A stretch of DNA of 64,000 nt, taken from assembly GCA_910577375.1 (NCBI GenBank), contig CAJTLT010000001.1, positions 426,952 through 490,951 on the forward strand, in the 5' to 3' direction. How positions within the stretch are numbered: the first letter of the stretch is position 1; each line of letters opens with the position of its first letter. The stretch is from an uncultured Christensenella sp. GTDB taxonomy: Bacteria > Bacillota > Clostridia > Christensenellales > Borkfalkiaceae. A model generated the notes under the pieces. That model was not told the origin of the DNA, did no database searches, and worked only from the letters and a program-made list of their open reading frames with translations. Shown one piece after another: positions 51,705 through 58,598 of the stretch. The translations under genes and the position numbers were made by a program.

Positions 51705-53003
51705 TTACCTCTTTTTTCGTCCAGTCGATTGGACTCGATTATGTTTTTGTGCAAAGTACCCGGCAATGCTTATTCCGGCAACTACAAGCGACATCGCCGC
51801 GCCGCCAACCGCGAATATCCAAGGGTATTTACCGAAAAATATTTGCGCTTCCGTCGGAATTGCCCTTAACAATTTTGCCTTCACGCAATAATCGCCGGTA
51901 ATTTCCGTTTCCATATATTTCGATATCTTCTTTTCCGACTCGCCGTCAAGCACTGCTAATAACTCCAAATATTCCGTTTTCGCTTCTTCAACGACCTGCA
52001 CAAACTGTGTGCCGTACTCAACCTCTTTTACGCTGTAAACCTCGCCGTCTACGTAGAAAGTTACGGTAAACGTTTTTATCTGCCAATGCGCTATAAGCGT
52101 TGTGTTTTCTTTTATAGTCTGACCCGTGTATTCCGTGCCGTCTTCGTAGAACCAGCCGAGAAAGTTATAGCCGGCGCGGGTCGGCGTAGTTATGCTTGCC
52201 GTAGTGTTCCATTCCACCGTTTGAGTTTCCACAGTACTGCCGCCGTCTGAATTAAACGTTACCGTATAACGGTTAATTTCAAAACGTGCATAAAGCGTTG
52301 TGTCCTCATAGATTGGGCGCCCGTCGTAACGTTGCGTAAATTCGGCGTCCAAATACCAGCCTATAAACGTGTAGCCTTCTTTTGTCGGGTCGGGCGGCAG
52401 GGGTATCGGCTTTTCCACCTCGACAAGCTCATATTCAACGGTAAACTCCGAACCCAAAATAGCGGTAGATGATAACGCCATAGAATACACGTAAAAATCA
52501 TCTGACAGTACCGCGGAAAGCGAAGCATTGCTTTTAACCGCCTCTCCGTTACGTTTTAAAACTACGTTTGAATATCCGTGCCGTGGTAAATCTTTAAAAA
52601 CGTTAATTTTTGGAAGCACAATGTTTACCGTCGTTATTGGCATTGGCATACCACCTTCGCTTTTAATAGCTAAAACGCCCGTTAATTGGGTATCGTTGAT
52701 ATTATTAGTGGCAATAGTCCTTTCTGAAATCAAATCAGACGGGCGCCCCGTATAAATGCTAAAATCATTACCAAAAGCGGTTTTTAATTTTTCCACTTCG
52801 CTGTCTGTCAAGGTTACGCCTAAACTTGAATACGTTTGAGCGCTTACCGTGGCTATGCTCTGCGTTGCCGGCTGTTCTGGCTCGTACGCAGGAGCGGCGG
52901 CGTGAGCGTTCGCGCCGCCGCCTGCAAAAATGGGAAAAACACAAATCGCGGCAATAAAAATTGCCGCTATTATGAACGTAAACCGAGTTGTCTTATACTT
53001 CAT
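51705..53003 (-). CDS. secreted InlB-repeat protein with C-terminal membrane anchor
   Basis: 432 residues. Signal peptide at 1-36 (ending NAHAAA), a beta-rich domain, then InlB B-type (Listeria-Bacteroides) repeats at about 215-335 (EGYTFIGWYLDAEF and AGYNFLGWFYEDGT, each followed by an LxAxW-like strand), and a membrane span at about 394-418 before RVQSTGRKKR. The terminal VQSTG lies over a copy of the 16-bp palindrome. Topology suggests a surface adhesin or, in a virus, a host-attachment protein. AGGAG precedes the ATG. Confidence 0.82.
   Translation of the reverse strand: MKYKTTRFTFIIAAIFIAAICVFPIFAGGGANAHAAAPAYEPEQPATQSIATVSAQTYSSLGVTLTDSEVEKLKTAFGNDFSIYTGRPSDLISERTIATNNINDTQLTGVLAIKSEGGMPMPITTVNIVLPKINVFKDLPRHGYSNVVLKRNGEAVKSNASLSAVLSDDFYVYSMALSSTAILGSEFTVEYELVEVEKPIPLPPDPTKEGYTFIGWYLDAEFTQRYDGRPIYEDTTLYARFEINRYTVTFNSDGGSTVETQTVEWNTTASITTPTRAGYNFLGWFYEDGTEYTGQTIKENTTLIAHWQIKTFTVTFYVDGEVYSVKEVEYGTQFVQVVEEAKTEYLELLAVLDGESEKKISKYMETEITGDYCVKAKLLRAIPTEAQIFFGKYPWIFAVGGAAMSLVVAGISIAGYFAQKHNRVQSTGRKKR
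51719..51734. repeat. 16-bp palindrome, copy 4 (one mismatch)
   Basis: GTCCAGTCGATTGGAC, a hybrid of the other versions, at the 3' end of the InlB-repeat gene, encoding part of VQSTG. Confidence 0.8.
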
Positions 53004-53007
53004 TGCT

Positions 53008-53532
53008 TTACTCCTCTTCGTCTAAAAAGTAGTGCATACACACCGTTTTTGCATAACTGCCGTCCGTCTTTTCGTACGTCAAATTAAAATATCTGACGTC
53101 GGTTTTTATATCTTCCAAAACCTCTATTTCCGCACCGCCGTAATATGCTGATAACAATTCCGGCATTGCCTTGCATTGCAAAGTGAATTGCTTCGTTTCC
53201 GTCTTTACCTCGAACGCGTCGTTTAAGCTCTTTATCTCGCTGAACCGATGAACGGCGCCGTCTGCTCTGAAAGTAAAATCGTTGTCCGCGTTCGGGCTTA
53301 TGGCGATTTGATATTCAGGCGCTTTTCTTATTCCCGTGCCTATCACGCGAACGCCCAGCTCCTCGCCTTGCGGAAGTGCCAGCGACGAGCGGACAACGCC
53401 GTCTTCGTCTTTTATGTACATAGGCGCGGCGCTTTCGTAGCCGTTCGTCATATATCCGATAAACCCGAATAATCCGGCAACGCCCAACAGCGCCGCGTCA
53501 ATGATTAAAAGCGTTTTCGCAAATTTATTCAT
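53008..53532 (-). CDS. membrane-anchored extracytoplasmic protein
   Basis: 174 residues from the ATG at 53532, which overlaps the stop of the next gene upstream (ATGA); the open frame to 53667 is not supported. N-terminal membrane helix at about 5-32 (TLLIIDAALLGVAGLFGFIG), then a 140-residue outer domain that appears beta-rich (EYQIAISPNADNDFTFRADG). No family recognised. Part of the block of secreted proteins. Confidence 0.68.
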   Translation of the reverse strand: MNKFAKTLLIIDAALLGVAGLFGFIGYMTNGYESAAPMYIKDEDGVVRSSLALPQGEELGVRVIGTGIRKAPEYQIAISPNADNDFTFRADGAVHRFSEIKSLNDAFEVKTETKQFTLQCKAMPELLSAYYGGAEIEVLEDIKTDVRYFNLTYEKTDGSYAKTVCMHYFLDEEE

Positions 53533-53786
53533 CGTCCGCACCCCGGCACAAAAAGCACGTAACCGCAGCTCGCCGCAGGCTCCGTTCCCGGCACGGTTTG
53601 CGCTATCGTTCCCCAGCCGTCGAACCATTCCGGCAAGTTCCAGTTGATAAATCCGTCCGAACCCCACGCAAGCACCGTCAATATCGCTGCAACCGTGAGT
53701 ATTACAAGAATTATGCAGACAGTTATTACGATTGCACTGCTCCTTTTCTCCGACTCTTCAAGATAATAATTTTTCTTCTTCGCCAT
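53529..53786 (-). CDS. small single-span membrane protein, first gene of the leftward operon
   Basis: 85 residues from the ATG at 53786 with AAGGAG 6 nt upstream (the open frame runs to 53816). Polar N-terminus (MAKKKNYYLEESEKRSS), one membrane helix (about 17-43, AIVITVCIILVILTVAAILTVLAWG) and a Trp-rich outer part (FINWNLPEWFDGWGT). Possible minor coat or anchor protein. No family recognised. Confidence 0.68.
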   Translation of the reverse strand: MAKKKNYYLEESEKRSSAIVITVCIILVILTVAAILTVLAWGSDGFINWNLPEWFDGWGTIAQTVPGTEPAASCGYVLFVPGCGR

Positions 53787-53869
53787 AAGGCTCTCCTTTA
53801 CGCGGGTAATTCGCACCCACGTGTTTATTTATAGCCCCCCACAAAGAGGGCGAATTTTCAATGATTCCG

Positions 53870-53898
53870 TTGACAATTTTTTCCGTTTAATATATAAT
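53870..53898 (+). promoter_or_regulatory. consensus promoter of the small plus-strand gene
   Basis: TTGACA at 53870-53875, a 17-nt spacer and TATAAT at 53893-53898. Leads to a leader of about 140 nt, including a stem TTGCCT/AGGCAA (54002-54022), before the ATG at 54047. Confidence 0.75.
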
Positions 53899-54046
53899 TT
53901 TTTTGCAACAAACAATATTATCCGGAATAAAAGACAACGGAATACCTTAACCCCTTGTTTTAACTTGTTGCAAAAATGGAAGGTTTAATAAAACAAGTTT
54001 ATTGCCTCTTGTTTAAAGGCAAAATTTACAAAGGGGGTAAAGTCAT

Positions 54047-54220
54047 ATGTATTTTTTCAAACAGCATAAACTTAACAGGCTTTATAAAAAACAAACAAAA
54101 CTAAAAACAAAATTAGCAAGCAGTTCTAATAAAGCTGAAAAAACTGTTTTAGAAGCAAAATTGGAGAAAGTAAAAAGTGAAATTAGAGAACTCGATTTTG
54201 ATATAAGATTTAAAAATTAA
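54047..54220 (+). CDS. small basic coiled-coil protein
   Basis: 57 residues starting MYFFKQHKLNRLYKKQTKLK, very Lys-rich in the first half, with a short heptad-like region (LEAKLEKVKSEIRELDFDI). AAGGGGG stands 9 nt before the ATG and a consensus promoter lies upstream, so it is probably expressed. It runs opposite to the structural operon, within the control region. Unknown function; a small regulator is plausible. Confidence 0.7.
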   Translation: MYFFKQHKLNRLYKKQTKLKTKLASSSNKAEKTVLEAKLEKVKSEIRELDFDIRFKN

Positions 54221-54228
54221 AATGTAGC

Positions 54229-54255
54229 TTAGCCGCAGAATTTGCCTGCGGCTAA
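54229..54255. terminator. terminator between convergent small genes
   Basis: Perfect 10-bp stem TTAGCCGCAG/CTGCGGCTAA followed by TTTATT on the plus strand. It separates the 57-residue plus-strand gene from the 104-residue minus-strand gene. Confidence 0.75.
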
Positions 54256-54566
54256 TTTATTCCAGTTGAACCATTTTCTGCTAAAAGTTCATTTAACATA
54301 GCGTTAAGCTCTTTCAAACAATCTTTTACGCACTTGGTAGCGGAAGGCATTTCATTCTCCTTAGCTAACCGCTCGTATGCCCAAAAAACATATTCTGAGG
54401 AAGTAATAAGGTCAGATATTTTTTGGCAATATTCAAAAATTTTTTTAAAAGACTCTATATTCTTAGGGTCTTTTGTTTTAAATTTCTTTGCTGTTTTGCG
54501 AATTATTTTTGAAACATTTCTTAAAGTTGACTCTATCTGCTTTTTCAGTTCTAAATCTCTTTCCAT
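54252..54566 (-). CDS. helical hypothetical protein under repressor control
   Basis: 104 residues, all helical and charged (ELKKQIESTLRNVSKIIRKTAKKFK, KCVKDCLKELNAMLNELLAENG). Its perfect consensus promoter (54660-54688) is bracketed by the two CCCN6GGG operators, so it should be the main gene shut off by the adjacent repressor. No family recognised. A position opposite the repressor suggests a Cro- or antirepressor-like or lysogeny-control role, but no HTH is seen. Confidence 0.65.
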   Translation of the reverse strand: MERDLELKKQIESTLRNVSKIIRKTAKKFKTKDPKNIESFKKIFEYCQKISDLITSSEYVFWAYERLAKENEMPSATKCVKDCLKELNAMLNELLAENGSTGIN

Positions 54567-54639
54567 ACTGCACCCTCTTTTTTGCTCCCCCGTTAAGCTC
54601 CGGCTTGACGGGGATTTTTGCTTAATTTTTGAAGTATAG

Positions 54640-54651
54640 CCCTAAAATGGG
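54640..54651. promoter_or_regulatory. operator 1
   Basis: CCCTAAAATGGG, inside the larger inverted repeat TAGCCC-N6-GGGCTA (54637-54654), at the start site of the minus-strand promoter. Confidence 0.6.
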
Positions 54652-54659
54652 CTACAAGT

Positions 54660-54688
54660 ATTATAACAGCCCTTTTTTGAACTGTCAA
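54660..54688 (-). promoter_or_regulatory. perfect consensus early promoter
   Basis: TTGACA at 54683-54688, exactly 17 nt, TATAAT at 54660-54665 on the minus strand. Drives the 104-residue gene and lies between the two operators. Confidence 0.8.
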
Positions 54689-54689
54689 C

Positions 54690-54701
54690 CCCATAAATGG
54701 G
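54690..54701. promoter_or_regulatory. operator 2
   Basis: CCCATAAATGGG, followed by CTA as in operator 1, centred 50 bp from operator 1 and adjoining the -35 box. It also lies in the 5' region of the repressor gene, allowing autoregulation. Confidence 0.6.
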
Positions 54702-54740
54702 CTAATTATGCTAAAATTTCCACTAACGAGGAAATTTTTT

Positions 54741-55118
54741 ATGAATTTTGCAAAAATAGCAAAAAGTTTAAGAGAAGAAACAGGGCTTTCACAGCAAAAA
54801 CTTGCTGATAAACTCGGCATAAGTTCATCCGGCATTGCACACTTGGAACTTAGCGAAAGCGAACCAAAAAGTTCAACTCTAATTGCTTATTCAAAATATT
54901 TCGACGTATCTACCGACTACTTACTCGGGTTAGAAGACGACTTCGGAACTCGCACATCTGCGCCGATGAGCTTTACCGTCCCCACTTCGAATGAATTGAC
55001 GACAAAAGAAAAAGCCCTGTTACAGGCTTTTAATAATTTACTACCCGAAACACAGGACTTTATTTTGAGAACAACACAATCCCTTTCCGATAAGGACCGT
55101 AGCAAATTGCTTAAATAA
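54741..55118 (+). CDS. Cro/CI-type helix-turn-helix repressor
   Basis: 125 residues from the ATG at 54741, which has GAGGAAA 6-7 nt upstream; the open frame begins at 54708. HTH_3 domain at 1-60 (LREETGLSQQKLADKLGISSSGIAHLELSESEPKSSTLIAYSKYFDVSTDYLLG). The C-terminal 55 residues are helical (TKEKALLQAFNNLLPETQDFIL) and probably dimerise. No autocleavage domain, so induction by LexA-like self-cleavage is unlikely. It reads divergently from the 104-residue gene and lies just before the integrase. Confidence 0.9.
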   Translation: MNFAKIAKSLREETGLSQQKLADKLGISSSGIAHLELSESEPKSSTLIAYSKYFDVSTDYLLGLEDDFGTRTSAPMSFTVPTSNELTTKEKALLQAFNNLLPETQDFILRTTQSLSDKDRSKLLK

Positions 55119-55177
55119 TTTTTGAGTTCGTAATATAATAGCCCTCCACTACTTACTTTTTGGGGGGGAAATGAAAA

Positions 55178-56395
55178 ATGTTAAACTTGGAGCAAACTCA
55201 AATTTTAGAACAAGCAATAGTATTACTAATCAGATTACGCGATGACCAATCTATCGAAAATTGGGAGGTAAAACGAACAAGAGAATTTGAAAAGCAAAAT
55301 ATAGGATTTAACGAAATTCAATCGGCATTTGCAAAAATCTTTAAGGAGATAAAACGAATGCCACAAAAATTTAAAGAGATTTTTAACCGTGAGTGGTTTG
55401 AAAAACATCTTAGAAGAAAGTCAAACGGAATTTATGAAATACGATGCACTATAAACTATATTGCATACTCCGGCGCAGGCAAAACTATTGACACAGCCGC
55501 AGAGAACTTTATAAAATCCATTGCAGAATCGGGAAAAAACAGCAATAAACAAAAAGCCGCGTCCCGTCGGGTTCTGTTTAATGATTTTGCGGAAAAGTGG
55601 TTTAAGCTTATTAAAAAACCTGTTGTTAAAGCCACAACTTACAGCAATTATTTAAACGTTTATGCCGTTCATATAGAACCGTTTTTCAAAAACAAAAATC
55701 TTGACAGTATAACTGCGATGCAAATACAGCCGTTGCTTTTAAAGCTTGAACGAAAAAAGATTTATAACATACTGCGTAACGTTAAGCTTTTACTTTCACA
55801 GATTTTTCAATCGGCTGTTGGAGAACGTCTGATTTCATTCAACCCAATGGAAGGCGTCCATACGGTAAAGCACGAAACAAAAAAAAGCACGGCATTAACT
55901 GTTATTGAAGAATGCAGCATCCTTGACAGGGACTGCCCTTATAAACTTTCTTACATACTCTTATTGTTTTGCGGTATGCGACGGGGAGAATTATGCTCAG
56001 CCAGAATCGAAGGCAAATTCATTATCGTTGATGACGGCAAACTCAGGGTAGGGCAAACGCAGACGGTACGGAAAATTCCAATTACGCCAATGTTGGCACG
56101 TTATCTTGACGGAGTATCAAAGAAAGAATTTAAAACTGCAATTTCAGTGAAGCCGGACATTCTAACAAAGACTTTTAAAAATAAAATCTGCCCAAACCAC
56201 CACCTTCACGAACTACGGCATACCTACATTACTCGATGTCAGGAATGCGGAGTTAGCCGGGAAGTCGTTTCCGTCTGGGCAGGACACGCTGCCGATAAGA
56301 CAATGACGTCTACCGTGTACACACATTTTACGGATGAATTTATGCTGAATGAGGCAAAAAAAGTGGATTATTTTGACCGCTTATATAATAGATAA
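55178..56395 (+). CDS. int: tyrosine recombinase (integrase)
   Basis: 405 residues. An N-terminal extension with an AP2-like arm-binding region, a SAM-like core-binding domain (about 135-225, FNDFAEKWFKLIKKPVVKATTYSNYLNVYAVHIEPFF) and the catalytic domain with Arg in FCGMRRGELCSA, Lys in the beta-hairpin (QTVRKIPIT), HELRHTYITR and WAGHAADKTMTSTVYTHF giving the H/W-Y end. All catalytic residues are present. GGGGGGG lies before the ATG. It stands about 120 bp from attR. Confidence 0.95.
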   Translation: MLNLEQTQILEQAIVLLIRLRDDQSIENWEVKRTREFEKQNIGFNEIQSAFAKIFKEIKRMPQKFKEIFNREWFEKHLRRKSNGIYEIRCTINYIAYSGAGKTIDTAAENFIKSIAESGKNSNKQKAASRRVLFNDFAEKWFKLIKKPVVKATTYSNYLNVYAVHIEPFFKNKNLDSITAMQIQPLLLKLERKKIYNILRNVKLLLSQIFQSAVGERLISFNPMEGVHTVKHETKKSTALTVIEECSILDRDCPYKLSYILLLFCGMRRGELCSARIEGKFIIVDDGKLRVGQTQTVRKIPITPMLARYLDGVSKKEFKTAISVKPDILTKTFKNKICPNHHLHELRHTYITRCQECGVSREVVSVWAGHAADKTMTSTVYTHFTDEFMLNEAKKVDYFDRLYNR

Positions 56396-56403
56396 AATGC
56401 CTT

Positions 56404-56425
56404 GTCCCAAAAAAGTCCCAAAAAA
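56404..56425 (+). promoter_or_regulatory. GTCCCAAAA direct repeats at the right end
   Basis: Two tandem GTCCCAAAAAA motifs, matching those at 36704-36724. Probable integrase arm-type sites. Confidence 0.45.
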
Positions 56426-56515
56426 TTAAACGTTAAAACAACTGAATTTAAGTAAAAATAAGCAAAAAAAACTCATTTTAGGCTACTTTTTATGGAAGAC
56501 ATCAGACGAATAGCC

Positions 56516-56569
56516 CTGTAAATCTGACGTCTCCGACTTCGGTGGTTCGAATCCACCTCCTCCCACCAA
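56516..56569 (+). repeat. attR core (54 bp)
   Basis: Exact copy of 36538-36591: the tRNA-Tyr 3' part without its 5' part. The bases before it (CATCAGACGAATAGCC) partly resemble the tRNA anticodon arm, as expected for attP. Confidence 0.92.
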
Positions 56570-56574
56570 TAGAA

Positions 56575-56604
56575 AAAGAGTTTGAACATCATTTCAAACT
56601 CTTT
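56575..56604 (+). terminator. original tRNA terminator, now right of the element
   Basis: 12-bp stem AAAGAGTTTGAA/TTCAAACTCTTT followed by TTTT, 6 nt after the tRNA fragment. It would have served the tRNA cluster before integration. Confidence 0.8.
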
Positions 56605-56738
56605 TTTTACGCGCCTGTTATATCAAGCACCCACCACAGAGCCATTTGCAATTTGCCATTGATTATGCGATAAAAATCTGTACTCTTTGAAATATTTCTG
56701 ATATAATATAGTCATTAATTCCATACAGTGAGAAAACT

Positions 56739-57362
56739 ATGGTTGAATCGGTTATTAAACTAATAAATCAATACAAGTATAGAGTGTCGAAGCATTTTTA
56801 CGGTTTTTTTGGGTTAAAAAAAGCACAAAAAATCCAAATAGAAGCCGACGCAACATTAGAAACTGCCCGTAGTATTTTTAATGCGTTAAAGAAAGAGCTA
56901 GGTAATCCCGTTTACGTTCATTCCTATTATGGATATATATTCGAGCAAGACGAAAAATTCATTTCGTTCAATGCAATAGAGGAAACTTACGGTTGTACAT
57001 TTTTAGATATTTTTATATTTAAGAAAATTCCTTCGGGGAAAAAGATAACTTACGATAAATATATGCAAATGGCTAATAACATAAAAACCGTTGCTATTGA
57101 AAACAATTTTCACTGCGAAATCCTAATTAATTATAGTAAAGACATATATTCATTCAGCTTGATTTCGGATAAAAAGATACAGTGGTTGATTTTTATTCAT
57201 CAAAAAGAGATAGATTATTATTTATCTCAACTTATAAATAGCGATAACACAACGAAAGTGACACCTAAAAACTATGGGAAAGAAGCGGCAAACCGTGACG
57301 ATACGGAAAGTCTTCGTAAAGGTCTAAATAAAATATTCAGTAAAGCACAATCAATCGAATGA
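56739..57362 (+). CDS. orphan hypothetical protein, possible remnant of an older insertion
   Basis: 207 residues, no signal peptide or membrane span. Mixed alpha/beta in the first 170 residues (ETARSIFNALKKELGNPVYVHSYYGYIFEQDEKFISFNAIEETYG) with a polar C-terminus. Codon use is AT-rich like the right end of the element. It lies between attR and a second, decayed att-like site (57433-57450). No family recognised. Confidence 0.65.
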   Translation: MVESVIKLINQYKYRVSKHFYGFFGLKKAQKIQIEADATLETARSIFNALKKELGNPVYVHSYYGYIFEQDEKFISFNAIEETYGCTFLDIFIFKKIPSGKKITYDKYMQMANNIKTVAIENNFHCEILINYSKDIYSFSLISDKKIQWLIFIHQKEIDYYLSQLINSDNTTKVTPKNYGKEAANRDDTESLRKGLNKIFSKAQSIE

Positions 57363-57449
57363 TAAAATAATAGTGTAAAATAAGGCATTGCTTTTGATAA
57401 TTAACTTAATTATTATCCGATAATTTACGTTACCACTCGCCCAACAAGA

Positions 57450-57588
57450 CAAAAAAAAATGGTAAATATGAGTTAAAAACACTCAAATTTGCCGTTTTTT
57501 TATTACTTTTTTCAAGTTTCAAATTTTTTGAAATGAAATATTAAATCAAAAAAACAGTTTGGTCCCAAAAAAGTCCCAAACAAAAAAT
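57450..57588 (+). repeat. left-arm repeat, copy 2
   Basis: Similar throughout to 36592-36730. The bases before it, CCACTCGCCCAACAAGAC, resemble the tRNA-Tyr end plus first element bases CCTCCTCCCACCAAAGC. It also forms a terminator stem for the 207-residue gene (about 57456-57498). Confidence 0.8.
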
Positions 57589-57851
57589 ATAATAATATAG
57601 CATTTACAAAGAAAATGAAACCTTTCTGCAAAATTTACTCATTTCAGTCTAAAACAATCTTTACCGGCAGCCGTGATTAAGTTATCTTAATACTAATGTG
57701 AGTTTTATTGCGCACATTATCGTCTAAGTGACGTTGATTTTGAAACTTTCGAAATATAAAATTCAAGTTAAATATTTACTTCTCTGTTATAAACTTTAAA
57801 AAACAGTTTCTTAATTTTTTTTATATTTTTAAAATTCAAGCGCTTTCGAAT

Positions 57852-57880
57852 TTGCATATTAAAATCGAGGTTGTTATAAT
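57852..57880 (+). promoter_or_regulatory. promoter of the membrane protein-ferredoxin-GNAT genes
   Basis: TTGCAT at 57852-57857, a 17-nt spacer and TATAAT at 57875-57880, 26 nt before the ATG at 57907. Confidence 0.6.
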
Positions 57881-57906
57881 GATATTATAATTATAAAACT
57901 TATACG

Positions 57907-58392
57907 ATGAAAGCAACAAACTTTCAAAAAAGGACAGTTTTGGATTGGTTCAATTATTACGGTCTTGCCATAATGGCTGTTATTATGATACCGAATATCA
58001 TATACGCCATAACACATAAACAGGATTTCGAGAATACATATAAAAACAAAACGGTTGAAATTTTAGAGCAATTTGGCAGATACGGCTGTTTTGTTTTAAT
58101 GGTTTTCAACATTCCCTATACTCTTTTCGGATTCTGGTTTGATTTTGCTTTGACGGTATATTTATCGGTAAACGGATTTTTATGCCTTACCTATATTACT
58201 TTCTGGATAATTTGCGGCAACAAAAACGGAAAATTAAAAGTTTTATCGCTTTCCATGTTGCCGACCGTAATTTTTGTGTTCAGCGGAATTGTTTTGGCAT
58301 ATATTCCTCTTATTGTATTTGCGGTAATATTCGGCATAACGCATATTTATTTAAGTTATAAAAATTCTGAAAATAAAAACGGAGATATTTAA
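57907..58392 (+). CDS. four-helix membrane protein
   Basis: 161 residues with four predicted spans (about 16-33, 58-75, 81-102 and 112-142) and a short polar C-terminus. It contains NIIYAITHKQDFENTYKNKTVEILEQFGRYGCFVLM, a pattern seen in uncharacterised Clostridia membrane proteins. No Shine-Dalgarno is obvious. Probably co-transcribed with the ferredoxin 11 nt downstream. Function unknown. Confidence 0.75.
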   Translation: MKATNFQKRTVLDWFNYYGLAIMAVIMIPNIIYAITHKQDFENTYKNKTVEILEQFGRYGCFVLMVFNIPYTLFGFWFDFALTVYLSVNGFLCLTYITFWIICGNKNGKLKVLSLSMLPTVIFVFSGIVLAYIPLIVFAVIFGITHIYLSYKNSENKNGDI

Positions 58393-58403
58393 AATCAAAT
58401 ATT

Positions 58404-58598
58404 ATGGAGAAAAAACTTTCAATAAAAACAGAAAACTGCCCGCAGAACCACAGATGCCCCGCCGTTAACGTATGTCCTGTCGGAGCGCTTTCACAAAACG
58501 CTTACGAAGCGCCGACAATAAATTATGAAAAGTGCATAAGATGCGGCAAATGTGCCGAATTCTGCCCTAAAAAAGCTTTGTTTTTAACGATTAAATGA
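58404..58598 (+). CDS. small 4Fe-4S ferredoxin-type protein
   Basis: 64 residues. One full cluster motif CIRCGKCAEFCPKKAL and a second set CPQNHRCPAVNVCPVGAL, with wider spacing of the first cysteine than in classic 2x[4Fe-4S] ferredoxins. Likely electron carrier or Fe-S accessory protein. The stop overlaps the start of the GNAT gene (ATGA). Confidence 0.85.
   Translation: MEKKLSIKTENCPQNHRCPAVNVCPVGALSQNAYEAPTINYEKCIRCGKCAEFCPKKALFLTIK

Larger units (their letters stand above)
36538..56569. mobile_element. 20-kb integrated element in tRNA-Tyr, Zot/DnaB-encoding
   Basis: It is bounded by a 54-bp exact direct repeat of the tRNA-Tyr 3' part (36538-36591 and 56516-56569). At the right end are a tyrosine integrase, a Cro/CI-type repressor and early genes; leftward runs one dense operon of about 23 genes, many joined by ATGA overlaps. 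It encodes its own DnaB helicase, an initiator-like protein, a DNA methyltransferase-like protein and a Zot-like ATPase, plus seven consecutive secreted or membrane proteins. No terminase, portal, tail, relaxase or type IV secretion ATPase is recognisable. I infer a non-tailed, possibly filamentous, virus or a relative. Confidence 0.9.
56396..56738. other. attR region and tRNA-downstream sequence
   Basis: Contains the paired GTCCCAAAA motifs (56404-56425), the attR core (56516-56569), a terminator (56575-56604) and then AT-rich DNA leading to the next gene. No coding sequence. Confidence 0.7.
57363..57906. other. 540-bp gene-free stretch with second left-arm copy
   Basis: Holds a decayed tRNA-end-like sequence (about 57433-57449), the second left-arm repeat (57450-57588) with its terminator and paired GTCCCAAA motifs (57562-57582), then AT-rich DNA and the promoter at 57852. 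No gene seen. Confidence 0.65.

Noticed and set aside
54708..54740. Upstream start of the repressor at 54708
   Set aside because: The extra 11 codons overlap the operator region and lack a ribosome binding site, while GAGGAAA supports the ATG at 54741.
36538..56569. Integrative conjugative element or tailed prophage
   Set aside because: No relaxase, coupling protein, VirB4-type ATPase, terminase, portal, major capsid or tail gene is recognised among the products.
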